A DNA stretch of 64,000 nt from Ochrobactrum vermis (GCF_002975205.1 NZ_PCOC01000002.1:310001-374000), one strand, 5' to 3'. Numbered from the stretch's first letter, positions 27,322 through 35,724 are shown. Made by a program: numbers and translations. The notes: generated by a model not told the origin, from the letters alone.

Positions 27322-28740
27322 ATGCACACGACCATGCCCGACCACCTGAGGTGGTGGGCGCTGGCGCTTCTCTGCGCGGCGCAATTCATCGTCATCCTCG
27401 ATACCTCGATCATCGGAGTGGCCTTGCCCGCCATCCTGACCGACCTCGGCTTCACCGCCGAAGGCCTTTCCTGGATATTCAACGCCTACGTCATCGCCTT
27501 TGGCGGCCTGCTGCTGCTCGGCGGCAAGCTCAGCGATGTATTCGGCGCCCGCCGTATGTTCATGCTCGGTTTCGCGATTTTGACCGGAGCGTCGCTCTTC
27601 GCCGGACTTGCCGAGAGCCAGGGAGTGCTGATCGGGGGACGGGCCCTGCAGGGAATCGGCGCGGCGCTCATCGCTCCGTCGGCACTCACCATCATCATGC
27701 GGCTGTTCAGTCATAGTGGCGCCGAACTCGGCAAGGCGTTCGGCTTCTGGGGCGCGTCGGCCGCGGCCGGAGGTACCGCAGGCGTCTTCCTCGGCGGTGT
27801 CATCACGGAATGGATGAGCTGGCCCTGGACCTTCCTGATCAACGTACCGCTCGGCGTGGTTGTCCTTGCCGCAAGTCCCGTCGTGCTCCGCTACGCGCCT
27901 GCGGTCAGGGGGAAGGTCGGCATTCTCGGCGCCCTCGTGGTGACCGCAGCGCTGGTCACGGCTGTATACGCCATCGTGACGACCGAACCCGGCGAGTGGG
28001 CCTCGGCCTCGACGCTCGGGCTGCTGGCGGTTTCGCTGGTCCTGTTCGTTCTGTTCGTGGCGATCCAGTCGGTGAGCCGCGATCCGCTGCTGCCGCTGAG
28101 CATCTTCCGCGCCCCGAACCTCGCTTCCGCCAACGTTTTGATGGCGCTTCTCGGCGCAGCATGGATTCCGCTGTGGTTCTTCCTGAACCTCTATCTGCAG
28201 CAGACGCTGCATCTGTCGGCGCTCGCCAGCGGCCTCGCGCTCCTGCCGATGACAGTACTGATCATGGTGCTGATGGTCGGCGCAACAGGACGGCTCGTCG
28301 GCCGCTTCGGCATCAAGGCAAACCTCGTCGTCGGTCTTCTCGCGATGGCTGGAGCCCTCCTCCTGTTCGCCAACGTTCCGGCCGATGGCAACTACTGGAC
28401 AGACGTCTTGCCCGCCTCCCTCCTGGCTGCGGCTGGCATGTCGCTCGCCTACATCCCGGTGACCATGGCAGGCATGTCCGGCGCGCGCCCTGAGGAGACG
28501 GGATTGGCGTCAGGCCTCATAAACACGACGTATCAGGTCGGCTCCGCGGTCGGCCTCGCGGTGATGGTCGCCGTGGCCGCCTCGCAGCGCGGGGTCGTCG
28601 ACGCTGCAGGGAATCCTGATCTGCTCGCTGGTTTCCAGCTTGCCTTCCAGGGCGCCGCCATCGTCGCGGGGGTCGCTGGTGTTTTCGCGCTGGTCGCGTT
28701 GCGGAGCGCTCCGGCTGTGCGGGACGTTCTCGTCGACTGA
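27322..28740 (+). CDS. MFS exporter, DHA2 (EmrB/QacA) type
   Basis: 472 residues from ATG 27322, shortly after AAGGA. About 14 membrane helices can be counted. Motif D1 (LDTSIIGVALPAI) in helix 1, motif A-like GGKLSDVFGARRMF after helix 2, and motif C-like sequence GGTAGVFLGGVI in helix 5 mark a proton-driven drug exporter. Its own CueR-type promoter predicts induction by copper. The substrate could be a copper-binding compound or metallophore; that is inference. It ends before a GC-rich hairpin. Confidence 0.88.
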   Translation: MHTTMPDHLRWWALALLCAAQFIVILDTSIIGVALPAILTDLGFTAEGLSWIFNAYVIAFGGLLLLGGKLSDVFGARRMFMLGFAILTGASLFAGLAESQGVLIGGRALQGIGAALIAPSALTIIMRLFSHSGAELGKAFGFWGASAAAGGTAGVFLGGVITEWMSWPWTFLINVPLGVVVLAASPVVLRYAPAVRGKVGILGALVVTAALVTAVYAIVTTEPGEWASASTLGLLAVSLVLFVLFVAIQSVSRDPLLPLSIFRAPNLASANVLMALLGAAWIPLWFFLNLYLQQTLHLSALASGLALLPMTVLIMVLMVGATGRLVGRFGIKANLVVGLLAMAGALLLFANVPADGNYWTDVLPASLLAAAGMSLAYIPVTMAGMSGARPEETGLASGLINTTYQVGSAVGLAVMVAVAASQRGVVDAAGNPDLLAGFQLAFQGAAIVAGVAGVFALVALRSAPAVRDVLVD

Positions 28741-28764
28741 CTAGACGAGGATTGAAGACGGACG

Positions 28765-28795
28765 AAGCGGCCGCCCTGACCTCGGACGGCCGCTT
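28765..28795 (+). terminator. hairpin after the MFS exporter
   Basis: 9-base stem AAGCGGCCG / CGGCCGCTT with a 13-base loop, 24 bases after the stop. No T-tract. 28796-29003 shows no gene. Confidence 0.6.
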
Positions 28796-29003
28796 AAGCG
28801 TCCGATGTGAGGGTCCGTTCATGGCAAGCGCCGCCGCTCGCTGTTCGTGCTGCTTGCGCCAACCTACCCGGTCATGCCCCTGGGTTTAGCCAAAACCGCG
28901 CTCGTGCCCTGCGTCGTGACGGCCTGCTATTCGCCTCTGGGAATATCAGCGTGCAAATTGCAACCGTAGCAAGGTCAAGCGTCAATTTATTCATCTCCAG
29001 GAC

Positions 29004-29027
29004 TTGGCCTTGCAGCGGTAGGAAGCT
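29004..29027 (+). promoter_or_regulatory. CueR-type promoter of the second copper chaperone
   Basis: It begins TTGGCCTTGCA and ends GGTAGGAAGCT. It is the most diverged of the set (TTGGCC for TTGACC), but CCTT...GGAAG are kept with the same spacing. It lies 34 bases before ATG 29062. Confidence 0.65.
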
Positions 29028-29061
29028 CCATTTGTCGTGGAGGCAAAACAAGGAGGCCTCC

Positions 29062-29271
29062 ATGTATCTCGTTACTGTTCCCAACATGACATGCGGCGGT
29101 TGCGCCCAATCAGTCACAAAAGCGCTGCAGAGCGTCTATGCCGACGCGAAGATCGAGACCGATCCGCCGGCGCGTGAAGTCCGGGTCCAGACCTCAGCGA
29201 GTGAACCGGCTCTTCGCGCAGTTCTGTCCGCAGCCGGCTATCCGGTCGAGAATAAGCCGGCTGCCGCCTGA
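29062..29271 (+). CDS. second copper chaperone, heavy-metal-associated domain
   Basis: 69 residues from ATG 29062 with AGGAGG upstream. HMA fold with metal loop NMTCGGCAQSVTKAL at residues 8-22, then the second helix and LSAAGYPVE. About half the residues equal the chaperone at 10917-11111 ([15 protein letters not shown] there), so the two are paralogues. It is a single-gene unit with its own CueR-type promoter and a very strong terminator. Two chaperones under parallel control suggest dose effects or delivery to different partners, for instance the ATPase and a regulator. Confidence 0.85.
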   Translation: MYLVTVPNMTCGGCAQSVTKALQSVYADAKIETDPPAREVRVQTSASEPALRAVLSAAGYPVENKPAAA

Positions 29272-29351
29272 CGCATTTCGCTCGTGTCAGCGTAAGCTTG
29301 CGCTGATGATGCAGGCGACGGCGGCGACGGTGCCTCTGGCAATCTAAATCT

Positions 29352-29389
29352 AAACAATCAGGGCAGCCGTCCGGCTGCCCTGATTGTTT
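29352..29389 (+). terminator. very strong hairpin terminator after the second chaperone
   Basis: Perfect 17-base stem AAACAATCAGGGCAGCC / GGCTGCCCTGATTGTTT with loop GTCC. T and A runs on both outer sides make it able to stop transcription from either direction. The 215 bases from here to the operator at 29604 hold no gene I can support. Confidence 0.88.
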
Positions 29390-29603
29390 GTGTCTGGGGT
29401 CTGGCTGCCTTCGCAAGCCAGTCAGAAGCGGAACCGGAGGTAACGCGGCCCAGGAGAGGGGCTTTCCAAGAACACATCAATACCACGCTGTTGCCTCTGA
29501 AGGACCGGATTGCGGGGCCTTCAAGTTCCTCGCTGGACCGTTTCGCGCTGAACCCTCAGTGTTTGCAAATTCATTTGCCATGGCAGGTTGACAAACAAAC
29601 ATA

Positions 29604-29617
29604 TGAACAGATATTCA
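29604..29617 (+). promoter_or_regulatory. SmtB-type operator before the CDF exporter
   Basis: TGAACAGATATTCA, with flanks ATA and ATTGTAT, lies 30 bases before ATG 29648. It matches the reverse complement of the site at 17436-17451 in all but one position of the core. Confidence 0.7.
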
Positions 29618-29647
29618 ATTGTATAAACAATACGGATAGACCGACCT

Positions 29648-30649
29648 ATGGCAAACCCACCTCACTCCCACAGCGCCCATCATGGTCACGATCACGCCGA
29701 GGGGCACGATCATGACCACGATCACTCCCACGTTCCGGTGGTTACGAAGGACAATGAGCGCAAGATTCTCATATCGTTCCTGATCATCTTCTCGTTCATG
29801 TTCGTCGAAGCCGTCGGCGGATATGTCTCAGGCTCGCTCGCCCTTCTTGCAGATGCAGGCCATATGCTGACCGACGCAATCGCACTCGGTCTGGCCTATG
29901 TCGCCTTCCGTCTCGGAAGGCGGGCCGCTGATGGACAGCGCACCTTTGGCTATGCCCGTTTCGAGGTGATTGCGGGGCTCGTCAATGCACTCACGCTGTT
30001 CGGCATTGTCGGGTGGATCCTCTATGAAGCCATCGAACGGTTCCAGGAACCCCAACCGGTTCTGGCGGGATCGATGTTCGTGGTGGCCATCATCGGCATG
30101 TTCGTGAACATTTTCGTCCTTTGGTTTCTTACCCGCGGCGATTCTGAACATGTCAACGTCAAGGGTGCGGTGCTGCATGTGATGGGCGACCTGCTCGGCT
30201 CTGTCGGCGCGATCGTTGCAGCGGTCGTGATCTGGTACACGAGCTGGACCCCCATCGACCCGATTCTCTCGGTGTTCGTGTCCCTGCTGATCCTGCGCAG
30301 CGCCTGGAGCTTGCTCAAGAACACGCTGCATATCCTGCTTGAAGGCGCACCCGCCAACGCCGGCAGTTCCCAGATCTCCGAGCATCTTCGGATGACCGTT
30401 ACCGGTGTACAGAACGTCAGCCACATCCATGTTTGGTCGCTGACTTCCGGCCGCGTGCTGGCGACGCTCCAGGTGCAACCGCTGGATGGGGCCGATGTCC
30501 GCAGTGTCGTCAAACAGATCGAGCACGAACTGAAGACGAAGTTCAACATCGAGCATCCGACGATCGGCATCAACTGGGATGGAGACGCCAGTTGCAGTCT
30601 GGAGGAGCCTGGCAATGCGACCGCTTCCCACTCAGGTCACGGCCACTAG
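29648..30649 (+). CDS. CDF-family divalent cation exporter (DmeF/CzcD type)
   Basis: 333 residues from ATG 29648. A His/Asp-rich N-terminus (HGHDHAEGHDHDHDHSH) precedes six membrane helices. The metal-site motifs LLADAGHMLTDA in helix 2 and HVMGDLLGSVG in helix 5 give the paired H-x3-D pattern of zinc/cobalt exporters. A cytoplasmic C-terminal domain (VQNVSHIHVWSL) and a final HSGHGH tail follow. It exports Zn2+/Co2+-type ions in exchange for protons. The operator just upstream resembles the one before the ZntA-like gene, so the regulator at 17004 may control both. Confidence 0.92.
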   Translation: MANPPHSHSAHHGHDHAEGHDHDHDHSHVPVVTKDNERKILISFLIIFSFMFVEAVGGYVSGSLALLADAGHMLTDAIALGLAYVAFRLGRRAADGQRTFGYARFEVIAGLVNALTLFGIVGWILYEAIERFQEPQPVLAGSMFVVAIIGMFVNIFVLWFLTRGDSEHVNVKGAVLHVMGDLLGSVGAIVAAVVIWYTSWTPIDPILSVFVSLLILRSAWSLLKNTLHILLEGAPANAGSSQISEHLRMTVTGVQNVSHIHVWSLTSGRVLATLQVQPLDGADVRSVVKQIEHELKTKFNIEHPTIGINWDGDASCSLEEPGNATASHSGHGH

Positions 30650-31012
30650 CGGACTGCGCGTCTGGTTCGCTCAGAAGATCAGGAAGGTACAACGTTGAAG
30701 GGCAGGCCATCTTTCAACGCAGGAACTGAACTTATTATCGGAAGCAAGTTCAAGCAAGGGACCGGGTTGAGTTTTGTCCACTTGCGCCAGCGAGCATGCT
30801 TGAGTGCCGCAAATCCGCTTGGCTCTAGGCGATACGGTTGGCAGCCGGCGTCTTTCACGGTGATGTTCAAGCGTTGGCTTGGGGGCCTACCGGCCAAATA
30901 GGCTACAGAGATCCCGTCCGCCACCATGCTGACGGTGGCACTGCTTGCAAGCTGTTGGTCGTTAGCGCCAGGCTACGGAGCGCGATAGATTGAACCGAGC
31001 TTGCCTGCCGCA
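30650..31012 (+). other. gene-poor stretch between CDF exporter and DUF305 operon
   Basis: About 360 bases. Short open frames exist on both strands (for example 30695-30901 and 30679-30927), but none has a ribosome site, family similarity or a codon pattern that I trust. No hairpin terminator is obvious. Confidence 0.5.
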
Positions 31013-31510
31013 CTATAGGCGAGCTCTTATCTTTTCCATCCGTTCAATCTCCTCGCGCTGCGCCTTGGTGATCGCCTCGCATAGCGTTTTCAGTTCGGCA
31101 TCGGCGAGCTCCGCCTCACGGCACATCAGAACTGCCCCTGAATGGTGCGGGATCATCGAATCGATGAACTGGCGATCGTCGATCAGGGATTGGGTTCGGG
31201 TTGCCCAGAAGGAACCGACGGTCAGCAGGGCGAAAATGACGTAGAGAGCGATGTTCTGGCTGCGATTGGGGAACATGCCGGGCATCGTCGCCAGCATGAA
31301 GACGCCCATCGGCGCCCACATTGTCACGGCCATGTAGAACATGTTCAGGTTGTTGCGGAAATCGCTCCAGCCGTCGATCATCGAAAACATCACGACATAC
31401 ATGACGGCGAGGCCGAGGATCATATTGACCCAAAACATGAGATAGGGCCTGCCATGGGCGCGGTGGCTGCTGTTCGACTGTCCGCCATGCGCGTGGTGGT
31501 TCTGTGGCAC
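31013..31510 (-). CDS. membrane-anchored DUF305 protein
   Basis: 165 residues from GTG 31510, preceded by AAAGGAAAAG; an internal ATG is possible. A His-rich start (PQNHHAHGGQSNSSHRAHG) precedes three hydrophobic segments (VNMILGLAVMYVVMF; MAVTMWAPMGVFMLAT; IALYVIFALLTVGSF). The DUF305 core follows with SMIPHHSGAVLMCREAE. It probably binds metal at the membrane face. It is last in the minus-strand operon csoR - glutaredoxin/MauE fusion - DUF305 and starts 27 bases after the fusion's stop. Confidence 0.82.
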   Translation of the reverse strand: MPQNHHAHGGQSNSSHRAHGRPYLMFWVNMILGLAVMYVVMFSMIDGWSDFRNNLNMFYMAVTMWAPMGVFMLATMPGMFPNRSQNIALYVIFALLTVGSFWATRTQSLIDDRQFIDSMIPHHSGAVLMCREAELADAELKTLCEAITKAQREEIERMEKIRARL

Positions 31511-31536
31511 CTGCTTTTCCTTTCGCTGTTGCTTTC

Positions 31537-32298
31537 TCAGTGTGCAAGGCCCATTGGCTTGAAGATCATCCAGATCGCCATGGCGACCATCATCAGGTTC
31601 TCGGTAAGCGATACGAAGCCGAGCGGCACATTGCTGTCGCCGCCGACGCAGGCGCATTTCAGTTCGCGTTTGTCGATGTAGACGGCCTTGAAGACCGAAA
31701 CCGCACCGATACCGCCGATGAAGAGTGCGACGGGGATCGAGAGCCACATCAGTGCGCCCGCCATCATCAGCACGCCAGCGAGCGCCTCGGCGAAGGGATA
31801 GATGTATGCGTAACGAACCCATCGCTGCGCCAGAAGATCGTAGTTCAGGAACATGGTGGCGAAGCCTTCCACGTCCTTGAGCTTCTGCAGGGCCAGAAGA
31901 CACATCGCAATGGCGATGAACCATTCGGCTGCCTGGATTGTCGCCATGTTTTCGAATGCGGCCCAACTTGCAGCCAGGGCCATCAAGGCTGCCATGGCAA
32001 AGAGCGCGATCACCGGCTTGTAGGTGACGCCATCCTTGTCCTTCACTTCGCCGCCGAAGAATTGGACAAGATCGTCATATCCGCCGATCCGCTTGCCGTC
32101 GATGAATGTCTGCGGGGTTGTTTTGACATCGTGTTTGGTCTTGAAGGCGTCGATTTCTTCGCGCGTGGTCAGCTTTTGGTCGTCGACCTCGTAGCCCTCG
32201 CGCTTAAGCAGATCGAGCGCCTTCAGCCCATAGGGGCAGGTGTGTTCGGCCGTCACCATCCGATGAAGTTCGGCGCGTTTCTCTGCATGTGTTGCCAT
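31537..32298 (-). CDS. glutaredoxin-MauE/DoxX-type membrane fusion protein
   Basis: 253 residues. Residues 1-80 are a glutaredoxin: TCPYGLKALDLL with CPYG in the active-site place, then KTTPQTFIDGKRIGGYDDL. From residue 90 four membrane helices of the MauE type follow (VIALFAMAALMALAASWAAF; FMALE-like segments; LAGVLMMAGALMWLSI; LMMVAMAIWMIF) with a KCACVGG loop. MauE-type proteins carry redox equivalents across the membrane, so the fusion may couple cytoplasmic thiol reduction with periplasmic metal or disulfide handling. That role is inference. The start lies 17 bases after the csoR stop. Confidence 0.82.
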   Translation of the reverse strand: MATHAEKRAELHRMVTAEHTCPYGLKALDLLKREGYEVDDQKLTTREEIDAFKTKHDVKTTPQTFIDGKRIGGYDDLVQFFGGEVKDKDGVTYKPVIALFAMAALMALAASWAAFENMATIQAAEWFIAIAMCLLALQKLKDVEGFATMFLNYDLLAQRWVRYAYIYPFAEALAGVLMMAGALMWLSIPVALFIGGIGAVSVFKAVYIDKRELKCACVGGDSNVPLGFVSLTENLMMVAMAIWMIFKPMGLAH

Positions 32299-32315
32299 TT
32301 CCGATCCCTTTGACT

Positions 32316-32591
32316 CTAGAGTTTTGCCTTCGCGAAGACCTCGACCAGTTCGATGAACTTGCTGCGCTGAAGATCAGCGTTGCCCGAAGCGATTGCCTCT
32401 TCAACGCAGCAGGCGGCATGTGATTTCAGGACCTCGTTCTCAACCTTGGAAAGGGCAGCTTTGACAGCGTGAATCTGGTGAAGGATGTCGATGCAGTATC
32501 GCTCGTCTTCCACCATCTGGCTGACACCGCGAACCTGACCAGCTATCCTGTTGAGAGACACGAGGATCGACTTGGAATTTTTGGCACACAT
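32316..32591 (-). CDS. csoR: CsoR-family metal-sensing repressor
   Basis: 91 residues from ATG 32591. It is an all-helical DUF156 protein: LVSLNRIAGQVRGVSQMVE and YCIDILHQIHAVKAAL are diagnostic. The Cu+ ligands of CsoR fall at C33, H58, and C62 with the correct spacing, so copper is the likely signal. The operator 32596-32618 lies directly before the start, so the gene is self-regulated and controls the fusion protein and DUF305 gene downstream. It gives this window a second copper sensor beside CueR. Confidence 0.9.
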   Translation of the reverse strand: MCAKNSKSILVSLNRIAGQVRGVSQMVEDERYCIDILHQIHAVKAALSKVENEVLKSHAACCVEEAIASGNADLQRSKFIELVEVFAKAKL

Positions 32592-32595
32592 GCAG

Positions 32596-32618
32596 ATACC
32601 CCTACCTGGTAGGGGTAT
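32596..32618 (-). promoter_or_regulatory. CsoR operator, perfect dyad
   Basis: ATACCCCTACC, one central T, then the exact complement GGTAGGGGTAT. The C-tract/G-tract dyad with AT ends is the known CsoR/RcnR operator type. It overlaps the 5' end of the csoR message. Confidence 0.88.
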
Positions 32619-32701
32619 AATGGCTAGAACGATCATTGGTTCCCACGAGGGATCAAACTGTTCATAACCACATGCTTTCCGATGATTTTCTGAGGCACGG
32701 T

Positions 32702-32990
32702 ATGTTCAAAGGACGCCAACTCGGCGCGTCGTTATCCTGGCTTGCGTACAATGTATCTGGTTTCCGAATTGAGTCTGCGCGACTTGGTTGAAATCAAAGC
32801 GGAACATGGCATCAGGGTAGATCATTCGACCGCGTATCGCTCCAGTGCTCGCTGCAACGGTAGGAGCAGTTCAACCGGCGCCACCGCGCAGTACCCGTGA
32901 GATGGAAAGGCGACGAAACCTATTTCGAAATTCCGCCGACATTGGTCTGGTGAAGATCGGGCGCAGATTGAGACGCTTGCAGGTAGCCCG
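32702..32990 (+). mobile_element. decayed IS6-family transposase relic
   Basis: ATG 32702 opens MFKGRQLGASLSWLAYNVSG, like the IS6 opening MFKGR. After a frame change comes LSLRDLVEIKAEHGIRVDHST, the IS6 helix-turn-helix region, then FNRRHRAV and DETYFEI, the first catalytic Asp region. At least three frame changes are needed and the DDE core is gone. It covers most of the 32619-33161 gap; the remainder has no gene. Confidence 0.75.
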
Positions 32991-33161
32991 GAGGCTCATT
33001 GATCAATAGCAGGAGCGTTGTCGGTCATCGCCCGCTGCACTTTGATGTCGGAGGCTGGGTACCCGGTAGAATTCAGCGTGCCCCCTATAGAGCCTTTGCC
33101 GTTTGCTTTCATCCGAGGGAAGAATCGGACGGATGGAAAACCTGGCTCGGCTTTCTAGCGC

Positions 33162-33677
33162 TCATGCGGGCGATCCCCTTTCTTCAATCTTTGCAAGTGA
33201 ATTGAATTGCCGTTGCCAATAAATCAGCGGCGTTCCAGTTTCGGCCTCCGCGTGATCGATAAGGGCGGTAATCAGAACGTGATCGCCTAGAGGCAGATGG
33301 TCACGAACATGCGCAGTGGCCCACACCAGTGCATTGTCGATACGAGGCAAGGCATGCTCCTCGCACCAATGTGTCAGGCCGAAACGGTCCATGTCCGGCG
33401 TCGCAAACCGTCGAGCTATGGCAAACTGTTCAGCCGTCAGCACATTGATGCCGATACGCGACCCTTTACTGAGGCGCTGAAGGAGACCAGACGCCTCCTT
33501 CAGCGCAAACATCAGCAAGGGAGGATCGAGCGAAAGGGCACCAAGGGTTCCGACGGTCGCACCATATCGTTTCGTTCCACTACCCGCGGTGACCACCGTC
33601 ACCGCGGTGGGAATGTGCGCAAACAATGACTTAAGCGCGAATTCTGACAACGCGGTCCTTTCGATCAAGGTCACCAT
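33162..33677 (-). CDS. flavin reductase (DIM6/NTAB type)
   Basis: 171 residues. The split-barrel flavin reductase fold is seen in HIPTAVTVVTAG, YGATVGTLGALSLDPPLLMFAL, and GINVLTAEQ, with GDHVLITALIDHAE near the end. Such enzymes make reduced FMN for a partner monooxygenase. The start overlaps the end of the luciferase-like gene by seven bases, so the partner is almost certainly that protein. Length is normal for the family. Confidence 0.88.
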   Translation of the reverse strand: MVTLIERTALSEFALKSLFAHIPTAVTVVTAGSGTKRYGATVGTLGALSLDPPLLMFALKEASGLLQRLSKGSRIGINVLTAEQFAIARRFATPDMDRFGLTHWCEEHALPRIDNALVWATAHVRDHLPLGDHVLITALIDHAEAETGTPLIYWQRQFNSLAKIEERGSPA

Positions 33678-34720
33678 TTCGCAGCAAGGGGCCGTGGCCC
33701 ATCCAGTGAGGGGAAATGCGGCAACACTTCTTCGGCAAGCTCATGAATGATCTCTCCGGCAGGCCGCCCCGAGAATTGCATACCGAGTGCCGCATGATTA
33801 ACGCCTGCATCCCGCCATTCTCCGAGAAGATCAATAAGTCCCCTTCGTCCCGTCTTGAGGACAAAGCCACCGTTAACCGGCGTTCTCGGGAAATTCGGAT
33901 CATCGACGAGATCGAGCCACTCGTTGGTCATATGCGGCCGAAATCCTCCATCGGGAATTTGCGCACGCCACGCGCTTATGTTCCTGGCAAGTCGCTTCGG
34001 TCCGTCCGGAGTATGGGTCGGCTGTGGGTAGGTTAGCCAACCATCCGCATGTTGGGCGACCCAGGATGGAGATTGCCGGCTCGATCCCGTTACCATCAAC
34101 GGAATTCGTCGCGTCGCTGGTTTTGGAAGAAAATCCGCATCTGTCATTATGCCAAGACTGGATCGGATTGTCGGACGCCCCGGCGCAAGGAGTTGGCGAA
34201 AATACGCTACGGTCTCTGCAAACCGCGGCCCACGCTCGTTCATATCCAGGCCATAGGCCGGAAATTCTACCGGGCGATCACCCGACGCGATCCCCAACAC
34301 TAGCCGGCCGCCCGACAGATGATCAATGGTTGCCGCGGCCTTGGCCAGATCGATCGGATGTCGAAGCGAAAAGATAGCACTTCCCGTTGCCAGTGAAATC
34401 CTGCTGGTCCGCGATGCGAGGTAGGCCAGATAGGTGAATGGGTCGAATACCTGACCCGCATCACCAAAGCTCGGATCGAACAGCGGCACATCTCGTACCC
34501 AAACGGCCGCAAAGTCACGTCGGTCGATCTCAGTGACCAGATCCGCCTGTCCTTGCAAGACCGTCATGTCGCCTTGATAAAAGCGGAGCGGCAAGAAAAT
34601 ACCGATGGTCAATTGGTCTTCCGCGAACATGCGGCAATAGCCCGGATGACCCACAAAAGCCTCGGACGATGCGCCCATCAGCGATGTTGCGGCCGGAATA
34701 TTCGAAGTTGCGATATTCAA
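33671..34720 (-). CDS. luciferase-like (LLM) flavin monooxygenase
   Basis: 349 residues. LLM features: TIGIFLPLRF as first strand, AVWVRDVPLF, the ASRTSRISLATGSAIFSLRHP segment, LSGGRLVLGIASGDRP, and the phosphate site GSSRQSP. It uses FMNH2 and oxygen to oxidise a small substrate such as a sulfonate, alkane or heteroaromatic compound; the sequence does not tell which. It starts 20 bases after the GST stop and overlaps the flavin reductase. It belongs to a three-gene unit divergent from a LysR regulator. Confidence 0.88.
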   Translation of the reverse strand: MNIATSNIPAATSLMGASSEAFVGHPGYCRMFAEDQLTIGIFLPLRFYQGDMTVLQGQADLVTEIDRRDFAAVWVRDVPLFDPSFGDAGQVFDPFTYLAYLASRTSRISLATGSAIFSLRHPIDLAKAAATIDHLSGGRLVLGIASGDRPVEFPAYGLDMNERGPRFAETVAYFRQLLAPGRPTIRSSLGIMTDADFLPKPATRRIPLMVTGSSRQSPSWVAQHADGWLTYPQPTHTPDGPKRLARNISAWRAQIPDGGFRPHMTNEWLDLVDDPNFPRTPVNGGFVLKTGRRGLIDLLGEWRDAGVNHAALGMQFSGRPAGEIIHELAEEVLPHFPSLDGPRPLAAKW

Positions 34721-34740
34721 GAGGAACTCCTTGTTTCAAG

Positions 34741-35364
34741 TCACGGGCCAGTGGCCGGTGCGGGAAGCGAGATGCCGCGCTGGACGGCCGGCCGCCTACC
34801 GACCTCCTCGTGCCAACGCGATAGATTTTGGTGATGGCTGAAGTTGAAGCCGCATATCTCCGCGATATGCGTCCAGCCGAAAGTCGCAATATCGGCCACG
34901 GAGTAGTCGTCGCCCGCGAGCCACGGATTGCCTTCCAGCCGCTTGTCCAAGACCGTGAAGGTATCTTCGGTTAGCTTCTGATACCGATTGATGGCCGCCG
35001 GAATCTTCTCATCGGCAAACATCTCGAAATGGACACGCTGACCGAGTATTGGTCCCATGCTCGATGCATGGAACTGAAGCCATTTGATTGCTTCCCATCT
35101 TGCTTTTGGCTCGGCAGGCAAAAGTCGACCGGTCTTATCCGCGAGGTAGAGCAGGATAGCAGCGGATTCAAATAGAGTAATGCCGCACTCGTTATCTACA
35201 ATGACCGGAATGCGCCCATGAGGATTGAGCTTGAGGAAGTGGGGGCGCTGGTGTTCGCCCCTTTCGATGCTCACGTGGCAAAGGCGGTAGGGAAGTGCCA
35301 GTTCCTCGATCGCGATCGTCGCTTTGAAGCCATTGGGAGATGAATCTGTGTAGAGATCGATCAA
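34741..35364 (-). CDS. glutathione S-transferase
   Basis: 207 residues from TTG 35364 with GAAAGGA upstream; no better in-frame start exists near the first strand. The N-terminal thioredoxin domain is IDLYTDSSPNGFKATIAIEEL, NPHGRIPVIVD, and the glutathione-binding LFESAAILLYLADKTG. The C-terminal helical domain contains AGDDYSVADIATFGW. It is of the YfcG/YghU-like type with Ser or Asn near the thiol. First gene of the LLM/flavin reductase unit, suggesting detoxification of the oxidised product or opening of an electrophile. Confidence 0.87.
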   Translation of the reverse strand: MIDLYTDSSPNGFKATIAIEELALPYRLCHVSIERGEHQRPHFLKLNPHGRIPVIVDNECGITLFESAAILLYLADKTGRLLPAEPKARWEAIKWLQFHASSMGPILGQRVHFEMFADEKIPAAINRYQKLTEDTFTVLDKRLEGNPWLAGDDYSVADIATFGWTHIAEICGFNFSHHQNLSRWHEEVGRRPAVQRGISLPAPATGP

Positions 35365-35695
35365 TACACTGGTCCTTTCGCCGGAGCCCAGGCCCCGGCA
35401 TCTACTGGTTTGGCATGAAGTGCTATGAACGGCAGTCCATAAGGACCGGGAGAACAATGGTTCTCAAGGACTGCGATGCAACGTGATGAGGGGGCGCAGA
35501 CAGTCCAGGCAAAGCTCTTAAGCAAACGCCAGAACGAAAAATTCCAATCAGACCAAACGCCCGGAATTGGACCCGTTGGTTATCGCGTGTAGGGGGCAAT
35601 GATGAATTCGCTTTCAGAGATGAGGGGTGCTAAATAGTCAGTTTGCAACTGCGGCGGTTTTACCCTGTCCGGTGCTGTGCGAGAAACGATATGAA

Positions 35696-35705
35696 TTGAT
35701 ATCAA
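35696..35705 (+). promoter_or_regulatory. candidate LysR operator in the divergent gap
   Basis: TTGATATCAA is a perfect 10-base palindrome 19 bases before the LysR start, within a longer dyad GATATGAATTGATATC. The gap 35365-35724 between GST and lysR holds no gene. Confidence 0.5.
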
Positions 35706-35724
35706 AGTTTAGGCTGTCTATATT

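Noticed and set aside
27040..28212. 390-codon open frame on the minus strand
   Set aside because: Antisense of the MFS exporter; composition is Glu/Arg/Gln-rich low-complexity, typical of a shadow frame.
30679..30927. 82-codon minus-strand frame in the gap after the CDF exporter
   Set aside because: No start signal and no recognisable domain; not supported as a gene.
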